The translations under genes and the position numbers were made by a program. Shown here one piece after another: positions 21,906 through 29,600 of a DNA stretch of 41,515 nucleotides. Positions within the stretch are counted from its first letter, which is position 1; every line of letters begins with the position of its first letter. The DNA is taken from positions 1-41,515 of IMG/VR virus record IMGVR_UViG_3300035099_000220; one strand, given 5' to 3'. The notes beneath the pieces are model-generated. The model did no database searches. It saw nothing but the letters and a program-made list of their open reading frames with translations, and had not been told where the DNA came from. Source of the stretch: a virus.

Positions 21906-22712
21906 TTAATCCTCCTTCTTTTGTCTGATTTTAGCCTCTAACAGCAAAGGATAGTCTTTCTGAAGTGGCTTGGTATCGGGATTCTCATTCTTCCAGATTT
22001 CCTTTGCCATTAGAAACAGGTTATATTTGTCAGGCACTTCTGTAAATTTCCATCCCTTTTTGTTTTTGTGATAGCCGAGCTGTAAAATCGCCAGCTTTTT
22101 ATTTACCCATTCTTCCTCGGTAACTTTTAATTCCTTAACGTCAATCCTTGCATGTGCATAAGCGGATACTTGCAAGATATGTTCTTCCCATATGTTTTGG
22201 GAAGTTTTAAGGTCAACAATGTAAATCTGCCCATTAATGCGGTAGATTCTATCCAGAGTTCCTGCATGGCCATCACCAATAACTGTTAGCTCATTTGCTA
22301 ACAGTTCAGGCTTAGTTTCATCCAGCCAGTTACAAAAGCTCAGAATAGAATCTATTTCCTCGGTTAGTAATTCTTCAGGCTGTCCTGTGGTAGAATTTAC
22401 ATACTTCGCATTGAGGGGGATTTTAATACCTTTCTCAATATCCTCACATGCCTGATGCACCTTTGACCCTTTATCGCCTGCGGCCACCTTGATTGCCTCT
22501 GCCTCATCCCAGCCTTTGTTCGCCAACCACTTATAAAAGGCAATGCCTTTTGGATAATAAGAAGCAATCCATGTTATAGAAGGCAGGTATTCCCATGCTA
22601 TAGGAATACCTGTCGTCGGGTGGTATGCTGGTATAGCATACCATCTCTCATCAGCGACGGTGATTCTCACGATTCCTTTTTCTTTGTTTAACTCTTTGAT
22701 TTCTTTTTTCAT
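21906..22712 (-). CDS. PD-(D/E)XK nuclease of the RecB/Cas4 type
   Basis: 268 residues from ATG 22712 (AAAGGAGATAG upstream). A His in KVHQ (about 86) precedes GTLDRIYRINGQIYIVDLKTS (about 151-171), giving the D-x13-D-x-K active-site spacing. QVSAYA near 181-186 follows, the motif of RecB-family nucleases. It probably acts as an exonuclease with the SSB-like protein encoded next. DNA end-processing for recombination or replication is inferred from the family. Confidence 0.82.
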   Translation of the reverse strand: MKKEIKELNKEKGIVRITVADERWYAIPAYHPTTGIPIAWEYLPSITWIASYYPKGIAFYKWLANKGWDEAEAIKVAAGDKGSKVHQACEDIEKGIKIPLNAKYVNSTTGQPEELLTEEIDSILSFCNWLDETKPELLANELTVIGDGHAGTLDRIYRINGQIYIVDLKTSQNIWEEHILQVSAYAHARIDVKELKVTEEEWVNKKLAILQLGYHKNKKGWKFTEVPDKYNLFLMAKEIWKNENPDTKPLQKDYPLLLEAKIRQKKED

Positions 22713-22726
22713 ATTTCTATCTCCTT

Positions 22727-22804
22727 TTACCACCAATATTCAAAAACTATCACTACAAAAATAAACAGGCAGGCAATGCCTGCGGGGCCAATTAATTCAA
22801 ACAT
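22727..22804 (-). CDS. 25-residue single-span membrane peptide
   Basis: ATG at 22804 overlaps the previous stop and has GGAGG upstream. The peptide MFELIGPAGIACLFIFVVIVFEYWW is a lone membrane helix with aromatic end caps. Such peptides are often phage host-takeover or toxin-like products, but no role is shown. It ends just before the nuclease ribosome site. Confidence 0.55.
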   Translation of the reverse strand: MFELIGPAGIACLFIFVVIVFEYWW

Positions 22805-23051
22805 GACTGCCTCCTTTAAAAATGTCGCTATAATGCTTAAATGTCTGTTCGTCAATCTGCCCATACTGGTAGAGCATATTGACAAGAGACATCGCCCTTT
22901 CATTGATTTTGTCAACTATTAAGGCTAAGTCTTTCAAACTTACTTCTGTTGTTTCTTCTTCCACGGTTTCCTTTGGTTCTTCTTCCCCTTCTTCCCAATA
23001 CCACTCGGGGTCATCAGGAAGTTTGCCAGGGAAGTTATATTTATTTAACAT
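22797..23051 (-). CDS. 84-residue acidic protein
   Basis: Begins MLNKYNFPGKLPDDPEWYW, then a run rich in Glu (about 20-37), then a helix-turn-helix-like pair (LKDLALIVDKINERAMSLVNMLYQYGQID). AGGAGGGG precedes it. The acidic segment could mimic DNA or keep the protein soluble. No family recognised. Confidence 0.55.
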   Translation of the reverse strand: MLNKYNFPGKLPDDPEWYWEEGEEEPKETVEEETTEVSLKDLALIVDKINERAMSLVNMLYQYGQIDEQTFKHYSDIFKGGSHV

Positions 23052-23404
23052 TTTTCCCCCTCCTTTCTCAGACTTTTTAATTGATGCAGTAGAATCTCAG
23101 CCTCTCTTATCCAATCCCTCCAGGTCATAGCAAAGGCGACTTTTATCCAGTTATTTCCGGCATCTTCATCTCCACAATCGCCGTACCTTAAATACAGAGG
23201 GCACGGGTTAATTTCTGGACGTGAAAAAAAACAACAATCAAAATTCTGGCAGAGAGGACAATCAGAACTATACCAACTTTCTCCTATTCTTTCTTCCATA
23301 CGCCATTTTATAGGCTCATCATCAGGTGGAAATGTTTTAGCTATCTCTATCATTCTTTCCCAGTGAGCAATAGTTTCATTAATGATTTCTATCTTTTTCT
23401 TCAT
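23045..23404 (-). CDS. Cysteine-rich early protein, paralogue of 18258-18605
   Basis: 119 residues. HWERMIEIAKTFPPDDE, RIGESWYSSDCPLC, CPLYLRYGDCG and WRDWIREAEILLHQLKSL align step by step with the gene at 18258-18605 (same order, same Cys and Trp positions). It is the second gene after the early promoter, so it is made early. Duplicated helical proteins with a central zinc-type core; function unknown. Confidence 0.68.
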   Translation of the reverse strand: MKKKIEIINETIAHWERMIEIAKTFPPDDEPIKWRMEERIGESWYSSDCPLCQNFDCCFFSRPEINPCPLYLRYGDCGDEDAGNNWIKVAFAMTWRDWIREAEILLHQLKSLRKEGEKC

Positions 23405-23418
23405 TCTCTTCCCCCTCC

Positions 23419-23622
23419 TTATCTGTAGGTAATATATTCCCTCATCCCATCAGCAACAACATTTCTTATTGCATAAAACTCACTGACCCTTGTAAGATAA
23501 AAATACCTTCCGTCTATCTTGCAGACTGGACATATCGGATCAATATCGTCTGTTGGGTATTCAATAGAGCATGAACAAGAGTAAAAAGCTTTTCTCACTT
23601 TTACTAAAATTTCTTTTTCCAT
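23419..23622 (-). CDS. Small zinc-binding early protein, first gene of the leftward early operon
   Basis: 67 residues with YSCSCSIEY and PICPVCKIDG (four Cys in two pairs) and a C-terminal YAIRNVVADGMREYITYR. The ATG is only 9 bases after the -10 box of the promoter at 23632-23660, so the mRNA has practically no leader. First position behind a strong promoter suggests an early takeover protein, inference only. Confidence 0.6.
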   Translation of the reverse strand: MEKEILVKVRKAFYSCSCSIEYPTDDIDPICPVCKIDGRYFYLTRVSEFYAIRNVVADGMREYITYR

Positions 23623-23631
23623 CTTACAGAC

Positions 23632-23660
23632 AGATTACCACAACATTTAACTTTTGTCAA
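23632..23660 (-). promoter_or_regulatory. Leftward early promoter
   Basis: TTGACA (23660-23655), 17-bp spacer, TAATCT (23637-23632) on the minus strand, directed at the early operon. The -35 is within ACTTGACAAA, also found in the rightward promoter and the promoter at 25640-25645. Confidence 0.85.
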
Positions 23661-23712
23661 GTGGTTTTTATATTTTTTCTCCTAATGGAAATATAAATTA
23701 ATATTATTTAAC

Positions 23713-23741
23713 TTGACAAATCTGTTTTGAATCATTATTAT
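23713..23741 (+). promoter_or_regulatory. Rightward promoter for the regulator operon
   Basis: TTGACA (23713-23718), 17-bp spacer, TATTAT (23736-23741) on the plus strand. The ATG at 23749 begins 7 bases after the -10, with no ribosome site between, as in leaderless repressor mRNAs. It is divergent from the early promoter, with about 52 bp between the -35 boxes. Confidence 0.85.
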
Positions 23742-23748
23742 CTTTTTT

Positions 23749-24075
23749 ATGATACCTGAATCGCTAATTAACAAAATAATACAGGAGAAGCTATTAGGTA
23801 TTATCCCTGACAAATATCTTGCAAGGAGATACAAAATCTCTATCTTTAGCATCTGGTGTTTAAGAAAGAAGCTCGGCATTAAACGAGCGAGGATACATCT
23901 ACTTTCAGGTAATCATCAGAATTATCAGAGGAAAATAAACCTTGAGGAGTTGAAGCCCCTTTTAGGTAAGGAAAAGGATATCAGAATTGCTGAAAGGTTT
24001 AAGGTCTCAAGAGAAAGAATCAGGCAGATCCGAACGATGTTCGGGATTAAGAGGTTTAAAGGAAAGGGGAAATGA
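23749..24075 (+). CDS. Tandem helix-turn-helix regulator (leaderless)
   Basis: A 108-residue basic protein with two similar HTH units. Residues 15-46 (LLGIIPDKYLARRYKISIF...KKLGIKR) and 71-102 (LLGKEKDIRIAERFKVSRER...FGIKR) look like an internal duplication. The second unit, VSRERIRQIR, resembles sigma-70 region 4.2. No dimerisation or ligand domain is visible. It is placed between divergent promoters like a phage early-lytic switch regulator. The start has no ribosome site and lies 7 bases after the -10 box. Confidence 0.7.
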   Translation: MIPESLINKIIQEKLLGIIPDKYLARRYKISIFSIWCLRKKLGIKRARIHLLSGNHQNYQRKINLEELKPLLGKEKDIRIAERFKVSRERIRQIRTMFGIKRFKGKGK

Positions 24076-24076
24076 T

Positions 24077-24265
24077 ATGGCAATAAAACCAAAGTGCTAT
24101 CGGTGCAAAGTGGAACTTAAAGAGTGGGGAGGCATCATTTTGTCACCACCATTAAAGGACGACTTAATAAGAAAGTTTCACTTATGTGCAAAATGTTTTT
24201 TTATAGTTCTGCATGAATTAAGAAATAAGGTTCTTACTGCGGAAGAAAAGGAGGTGGAAACGTGA
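24077..24265 (+). CDS. Small two-CxxC protein
   Basis: I use ATG 24077, preceded by AAAGGGG. The 62-residue protein MAIKPKCYRCKVELKEWGG ... HLCAKCFFIVLHELRNKV has CxxC pairs about 30 residues apart, enough for one zinc site. It ends with a 4-base overlap on the secreted protein gene. Function unknown. Confidence 0.62.
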   Translation: MAIKPKCYRCKVELKEWGGIILSPPLKDDLIRKFHLCAKCFFIVLHELRNKVLTAEEKEVET

Positions 24266-24552
24266 AAAACCTACTATCAGTAGTATTATTGATTTTGTTA
24301 CTGTGCGGTTCCGCATTTGCAGGTTCGTGGGAATTACCAACTACCTTTGAAAAAAGTAGTGTAATTGGCACATACCATGATGACAAAAACACCTGCAAAA
24401 GCATCAGGGACAATAAAGATACTGAAGCAGTTACTGAAATTGCCTGGGGACAAAACTGGTGTTGCTGCTACACTTTTAACGATGATGTTTGCTGCAACTG
24501 GTCATCATCTTTTGATTGCTACTTTATCCCAGGTTGCATGTGCAGGCATTAA
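24262..24552 (+). CDS. Secreted cysteine-rich protein
   Basis: GTG start at 24262 after AAGGAGG. Residues 1-20 (MKNLLSVVLLILLLCGSAFA) form a typical Sec signal peptide with an AxA cleavage site before GSWELP. The mature part of about 76 residues has nine cysteines, including WCCCY, VCC and a CYFIPGCMC end, so it is probably a disulfide-stabilised or metal-binding extracytoplasmic protein. Phage accessory proteins of this kind are sometimes superinfection-exclusion or envelope-modifying factors; that is a guess. I do not recognise the family. Confidence 0.68.
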   Translation: MKNLLSVVLLILLLCGSAFAGSWELPTTFEKSSVIGTYHDDKNTCKSIRDNKDTEAVTEIAWGQNWCCCYTFNDDVCCNWSSSFDCYFIPGCMCRH

Positions 24553-24564
24553 GGGGAAGAATAG

Positions 24565-24750
24565 ATGCTATCAGAGCAAGAAACAAAAGAGCTTGTAAAG
24601 ACTCTTTTAGATTTGAGAACCAAATTACTCTGGATTATAAAACAAACTCCAGAGAACGAAATACAAAAAAAGTGCATAGAAGAAGGCAAGGAACAACTTT
24701 ATGAGGTTAACAACATGTTGAGTGATTTCGGTGTTAAACTTCCCGATTAA
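24565..24750 (+). CDS. 61-residue helical protein
   Basis: ATG preceded by GGGGA. The chain is helical (EQETKELVKTLLDLRTKLLWIIKQTPENEIQKKCIEEGKEQLYEVNNML) with one Cys. It is a likely coiled-coil or small regulator-binding protein. It belongs to the operon of the tandem-HTH regulator. No family recognised. Confidence 0.55.
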   Translation: MLSEQETKELVKTLLDLRTKLLWIIKQTPENEIQKKCIEEGKEQLYEVNNMLSDFGVKLPD

Positions 24751-24892
24751 GATAGAATTCAATCTTGATGATGAAGCTAAAGAATTACTGAAAGAGCTAA
24801 ATGAGCATCTTTCAGACCTGAAGGTTATGATAGCACCTGTGCTGGGCTGGAGAGTAAAAAAGACAAAAGAGAAGAAAGACAATAATGGATGA
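24722..24892 (+). CDS. Small helical protein, uncertain start
   Basis: Frame +2 relative to its neighbour, opened by GTG codons at 24722 or 24731 with only a weak ribosome site. The protein ends as ...NFPIKIEFNLDDEAKELLKELNEHLSDLKVMIAPVLGWRVKKTK, helical with a basic tail. It overlaps the 61-residue gene and the 23-residue membrane gene. Coding is plausible but not certain. Confidence 0.42.
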   Translation: MISVLNFPIKIEFNLDDEAKELLKELNEHLSDLKVMIAPVLGWRVKKTKEKKDNNG

Positions 24893-24956
24893 TTATTTAG
24901 CCCTGCTTTTTATATGGATTTTATTAGTGGCAGTTATTTATCAACTAAAGGCATAA
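24885..24956 (+). CDS. 23-residue membrane peptide
   Basis: ATG at 24885 overlaps the previous stop. MDDYLALLFIWILLVAVIYQLKA is one membrane helix. It is the last gene of the regulator operon. The stretch 24957-24968 separates it from the convergent HNH gene; no terminator is obvious. Confidence 0.45.
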   Translation: MDDYLALLFIWILLVAVIYQLKA

Positions 24957-24968
24957 ACCGACCAATTT

Positions 24969-25451
24969 CTATTGACTATCAATATTAAAGTCTTGAATAG
25001 ACTTTGATTGCATCCATGGGTGTATTGCACAATGACATTTATTACAAAGAGGAACGATATTTAATGCATCATTTATGCCTCCATTTTTTAGAAGTATAAT
25101 ATGGTGACTTACAGATGACTCCTTACCACAAATAAAACAATTGGATAAAATATTGAAAAACTTATTAGATAAAATACTAAAAGATTTTGATTCAGTAAAC
25201 TGCTTTCTAACTAAATTATATGGGCTTAATCGTTGGAATTTAATATTAGAAGCATGAATCAATGCATCTAATTTATATAGTTTTGGTTTATTTTCTAAAT
25301 CTAAATGTAATGCTTTAAGGAAATTTATAATTTTACAATAATTTTTATTTTCAAGCTTTCTTATTCTATCTCGCTTTCTTCGTTTGTTCCACAATCTCTG
25401 AGCTTTTTGAGCCTGTATTCGAAGTTGTTTACCAAGATTTTTTTGCTTCAT
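24969..25451 (-). CDS. Free-standing HNH endonuclease
   Basis: 160 residues. The N-terminal 30 are very basic (KQLRIQAQKAQRLWNKRRKRDRIRKLENK). The HNH core is at about 107-145 (CFICGKESSVSHHIILLKNGG ... NIVPLCNKCHCAIHP), with the HH motif and two CxxC pairs. There is no RuvC and no PLMP-type N-terminal motif, so it is not an IscB or IshB by motif. It lies directly behind a structured transcript with its own promoter, so it may be a homing or mobile element of an undescribed kind. It is AT-rich compared with the late genes. Confidence 0.75.
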   Translation of the reverse strand: MKQKNLGKQLRIQAQKAQRLWNKRRKRDRIRKLENKNYCKIINFLKALHLDLENKPKLYKLDALIHASNIKFQRLSPYNLVRKQFTESKSFSILSNKFFNILSNCFICGKESSVSHHIILLKNGGINDALNIVPLCNKCHCAIHPWMQSKSIQDFNIDSQ

Positions 25452-25487
25452 TTCTAAACGGGAGTTTCACTATGCCAGAAACGAGAA

Positions 25488-25608
25488 ACCCCTGATATTT
25501 CTATCAAGGGTCCCTCAAAATGGGGAGAAAGCAGGTGAGCTAAGCCTGCGCTTAAAAAAGCCAAATTATAATTAATAATTAGCTTCACTTTCCTCCCCAT
25601 TTCTAAAA
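25488..25608 (-). ncRNA. Structured RNA candidate upstream of the HNH gene
   Basis: From a promoter at 25616-25645 the transcript would start near 25608. AAATGGGGAGGAAAG (25602-25588) closes over CTTTCTCCCCATTT (25531-25518), 14 bp with one bulged G. Inside are hairpins AATTAT-TAATT-ATAATT (25580-25564), GCTT-TTTT-AAGC (25561-25550) and GCAGG...CCTGC (25549-25531). A 10-bp hairpin with a GAAA loop (25511-25488) follows. An ORF of 48 codons (25600-25454) also spans it, so a coding alternative exists. No known RNA motif is recognised. Confidence 0.55.
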
Positions 25609-25615
25609 CAATTCA

Positions 25616-25645
25616 ATTATAAAACTAAAAAATCTTTTTTGTCAA
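25616..25645 (-). promoter_or_regulatory. Near-consensus promoter for the RNA-HNH unit
   Basis: TTGACA (25645-25640), 18-bp spacer, TATAAT (25621-25616) on the minus strand. This is the closest match to consensus in the window, in the gap just after the holin gene. Confidence 0.88.
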
Positions 25646-25646
25646 G

Positions 25647-26081
25647 TCAATGATTCCCCTGCACGTCCTTGGTCTTCTCATAGCTCCTGTATAGTCCGAA
25701 TCCAAGCATACCAGAGAGCAACACAAGCAAATCTCCAACATCTAAAGATGGCGGCGGAGTTAAATCAGGTCGGTAGAGTTTTATTGCCCATGCAATAAGT
25801 GGATTCATAATATAATGGTACGCTAATCCGAATCCGCATACCCATCCGCAGAAAGGACGCCATCCTGAAACAAATATGTTTGGATGCTTGGCTTCTTCAA
25901 GGTTAACAGCGACCTGTGCCTGCTGAGACATAGCCTCAATCTCCATTGCCTTCTGCTCAATCTCAGCCATCTTGACAGGGTCCTTGCCCGTAATTGCAGT
26001 CCTTATATCCTTTGCAAGACCGCCTATGCCTTCAAAAACAGGCTTTATACCCGATGAGAATATTGTCTCAAAAATGTTCAT
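25647..26081 (-). CDS. Holin of the 3-TM (GTA-holin) type
   Basis: 144 residues. An N-terminal amphipathic part (about 1-65, KPVFEGIGGLAKDIRTAITGK; coiled EIEQKAMEIEAMSQQAQ) precedes HPNIFVSGWRPFCGWVCGFGLAYHYIMNPLIAW and LDVGDLLVLLSGMLGFGLYRS. This signature matches holins of three membrane segments. Starting at a TAATG overlap behind a 33-residue membrane gene and the SleB-like hydrolase, it is the last gene of the late operon and the natural lysis-timing protein. Confidence 0.85.
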   Translation of the reverse strand: MNIFETIFSSGIKPVFEGIGGLAKDIRTAITGKDPVKMAEIEQKAMEIEAMSQQAQVAVNLEEAKHPNIFVSGWRPFCGWVCGFGLAYHYIMNPLIAWAIKLYRPDLTPPPSLDVGDLLVLLSGMLGFGLYRSYEKTKDVQGNH

Positions 26082-26182
26082 TAAAAAGCTCCAATCTTTT
26101 TAGGGTTCTTCCTGCCAAATAGTATCCCCACTACAAACCCCGCAACGAAACCGATAACTAATGCTACCAGAAATGTTAACAT
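26081..26182 (-). CDS. 33-residue membrane protein of the lysis cassette
   Basis: ATG at 26182 after AGGAGG; the stop overlaps the holin start (TAATG). MLTFLVALVIGFVAGFVVGILFGRKNPKKIGAF is one membrane helix with a Gly-rich face (GxxxG type) and a basic tail. It could be a second small holin, a holin inhibitor or a spanin-like helper. Confidence 0.62.
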   Translation of the reverse strand: MLTFLVALVIGFVAGFVVGILFGRKNPKKIGAF

Positions 26183-26183
26183 T

Positions 26184-26648
26184 TTAACCCTCCTTTAAAA
26201 ATGTGTCATTGCCCTTTACACAGGTAATCTTCATTTTAGTTGCCCATTTAGGCTTTCTATCACTATTATATAACGAATTAGTCATATAATAGCAAGCCCC
26301 ATGGGTATTATCCTCAATCAGGTCGCCTATGATACCTTCTGCAATCCATGAAAGTTGACGCATAATCTTTGGTAGATTAGTGGGGTCTCTAACAATGCTT
26401 AAAAGTTTCTGGCAATTAGGATCATCTTCATTAAAACAAGAAAACTCTGCATACCATTTATCTTTTACTTTAGTGGCTTTTAAAATAACCTCTTGCCAGT
26501 TAGAACCCCACCATGAGGGCTTCCTTACCCTATTTCTGACTACATTAGCCACCGCAATCTGTCCTTCTACGGGCTCGCCTCTGGCCTCTCCATAAAGAAG
26601 GATAGCTAATAACTGTTTATCTGAAAGCTTTTTAAATTCGTCTAACAT
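26184..26648 (-). CDS. Endolysin: SleB-like cell-wall hydrolase (Hydrolase_2)
   Basis: 154 residues. DKQLLAILLYGEARGEPVEGQIAVANVVRNRV shows the Hydrolase_2 pattern with catalytic Glu21. EFSCFNEDDPN, corresponding to the QFSC motif, lies near 87. It cleaves peptidoglycan as a lytic transglycosylase-type enzyme in the family. It has no signal peptide, so it needs the holin encoded downstream. Ribosome site AAGGAGG. Domain length is normal for a single-domain endolysin. Confidence 0.85.
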   Translation of the reverse strand: MLDEFKKLSDKQLLAILLYGEARGEPVEGQIAVANVVRNRVRKPSWWGSNWQEVILKATKVKDKWYAEFSCFNEDDPNCQKLLSIVRDPTNLPKIMRQLSWIAEGIIGDLIEDNTHGACYYMTNSLYNSDRKPKWATKMKITCVKGNDTFLKEG

Positions 26649-26667
26649 ATTGCATCACCTCCTTATA

Positions 26668-29600
26668 TCAGCCGCCTCCTCTCAGTTCCATAATCTTCTC
26701 TCTTTTTTTTCTTCTTCTTTCCTCAGCGCGCCTTCTGCGATATTCCCTGCCTTCTCTTAGTTGTCTATCTAATTCCCTGCGAAGCTGCCTTGCTCTCTCA
26801 TGATCGCCCCTCAGGGCTGCTTTTTTAATTTCTTCTCTAAGTTCAGTTACGCTATAGCCTTTACTTGTAGGCAACCCAAGAGGTGCCACAAGTTTTGATG
26901 GCAATGCCTTAGATGGTTCAAATATAGTTCTAAAAGGAATAGGTGAAACAGACTCAATACCCTTTTCTATTCTTTTAACTGTCCCTGGCCACCCTTGATA
27001 TTCCTTCCAGTTTCTTGGATTGACCTGTTCTGCCAGTGCATGGACCCATGGGGCAAGTTTATTGATAGCCCTTCCAATCGGGTCTGACAGCAATGCTGGT
27101 ATCTCATATATAGACTTCCATGGGTTAAAATATACCTTTCTACCATCAGGGTCATTATAGGGTGCACGGACTGAAAAGGCATTATGTCCATCATTTTGCA
27201 CCATAAGTTTGCCTTCATCATCCATATATTTCGTCATTATGTAATTATAAAGATTAGCTGTTGCATACATAGAGACAGCAGTATAAAAATATTTTCTATA
27301 CAGGTATGCTGCTGCCTGGTCGCTTTTGCCAGTAAATGCCTTTATAATTTCAACAAATGTACGAATATGTGATAACTGCCATGATGGAGAGATTAGCCAG
27401 CGTTGCCATCTGGCACGTGCTTCAGGTGAATAGAAATGTTTTGCCATCCATTGCCCTGACTGTAATAATTTACCCCGATAATCTTCACCGGAAAATAAGT
27501 TATCACCAATATTAACTGCCTCTCGGTAAAGAGGCTCCTTTTCTATGTCAGTTAATGACCTTCCTATTTTTGCCTCATGTTTTGAAACTAAGTCATGAAA
27601 GATACCTAATGTTACATTTGCCTTAATCCCGGGGTGCACTACATTAAAGGTAAAGTTCTGTGTAGCTACAAGAACCTTACCTGCCCATCTTGGAAGTCTT
27701 TTCTCGGATTTAGCAAGGATATTAAAGGCATTATCTCTCATCTCACCAATATCTGCATATCCATGAAGCTCCAGGCCATTTCTGAATAATCCTCTTAAAT
27801 CCTCACCACCTGCCTCTATCTCCTTTAGTCCTTTGATGACATTATAAATGGGAAGCTTGCTTAATCCCTTCCCACCTGTAAATGCCTGCCATGTTAAGGA
27901 TTGAACATGGAAGAGACTCATAAGATATAAAGATTTTGATGCAAAGTTCAATCTCGACCATGTGCCATAACTTGGATTATTAAAATACGCATTAACATAA
28001 GGGTATAGCTCATTTACTACTCCTACATCTCCTTTAAGCTGATGAACAATGCCTTTTGCATCCTTATAAATTATTGGCTTATCTAAGGCATAATGTGAAA
28101 ATCGGGTATATCCATCTGTTAATCCCTGCTTTTTTAGTTTACTCCAGCTTTCTACAAGCCTCAGTGGTTTAGCCTCTTTTGACCTTGTGCTACGCAACAT
28201 AGCCCTGTTTGAATCAGCCTCTATATTCTTTAAGGTCTTTAGCATTTTCCTGCTTGCAGCTGCCCTGGTCAGGGATATTGCCGATTTAGAAAGATTGGTA
28301 AATATATTGGTGCTTGCAGGGACCTTGCCTGCCTTTATTCCTTCTTCTATAGTTGCATATATCTTCTGCCTTAATTGTGGGGCAGTAGGGGTTAATCTGC
28401 CAAACATCGGATTATATGGTTGACCTGTTTTCTCATCTATCCACCATTGATATAGATAATTGGGATTAACTTTCTCCAGCACTCCTGTATCTATTCCATA
28501 CCGGGAGACCTTATCTGCCTCAACCTTATATGCTTCAACAAATGCTTTTTCAACAGGTGTTAGCTGTTTCATATATTTAAGAGGCTGCTGCACAGCGTGC
28601 ATTATTAGTATCTGCCTTTCCTTATCAGGAACAAATTGTTCAAGCAGATTACCCATTCGTGCTACGTCGCCTCTACTGCCATATACCCACTCTGCATCAC
28701 GTAAGGCTTTATGATGCTCTGCCATAGCCTCAATGCCAGCCTTAACTCCTGCGCCTTTTGGCACACCATATCCTGCCTTTGCCTTATCAAGCACCTCTGA
28801 TGTCTTCTTAGATATATCTTTTAATTCTTTAACTATTGCATCAACAGGAATACCTGAATAAAGAGTTACTCCGCCTCTTGTAGGTGGTTTTTCAACTCGG
28901 CTTTCCGCTATGTCAGGCCTTAGCTTTTTCTTATTTATTGCATCCAATAAAGCCTGCGGAGTGGCTTCTTTAATCCACCCTTCAGCCTGCGCCATGCCTG
29001 CAAGTTCATCAAGTGTTAATCCACCGCCTCTTTTATTAACCGCTCTTTTTAAGGTAGGCTGGTTTTCCATAGCTGTATCAAGCTCATCTGTCCAGTATTC
29101 CTTTATATAATCTATTCCACCCTTTGATTTAATCCAGTTAATTATGTTAGTAGGTTTATAAGGTTTTTTTCCCCCTGCCTCTGCTACGGTTTCCGCTGCT
29201 TCTAATTTCTTAGCTGCTTCCTCTTGCCCTGTCCTTCTAAGCAGGGCTACTCTTTCTTTAAGAGACATGCCACCTTCTTTAATAGGTAGGCCTGGTATAA
29301 CAGGCGGGGTAGGGATTTCTGTTGGTATTTTTTTAAACAATCCTTCTATTTCGAAATATCTTGGATATGAGCCTTCTTCTATATCTCCTAAGGATTTTCT
29401 AACTTCAATAAATATTCGTCTATTTTTAATATCTACTATAGGTTCTCTTGTAATAAACGCTTTCTCGGATATGGGAATAATTCTACCCTTTATATCCGTA
29501 AAATAATGCACCCCCAATTTGAATTCTCTTTTGAAACTGTTGAAAATATTATTTGCTTTTTCAATTTCTTCAGGAGAAAATACTTTCTTAGAAGCATTGG

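Noticed and set aside
25454-25600. 48-codon ORF in the structured region
   Set aside because: No ribosome site, and the same bases form a stable multi-hairpin fold; not annotated as a gene, though not excluded.
24969-25608. IscB/IshB with omega RNA
   Set aside because: The protein has HNH but no RuvC, no PLMP N-terminus, and the RNA was not recognised; kept only as an open hypothesis.
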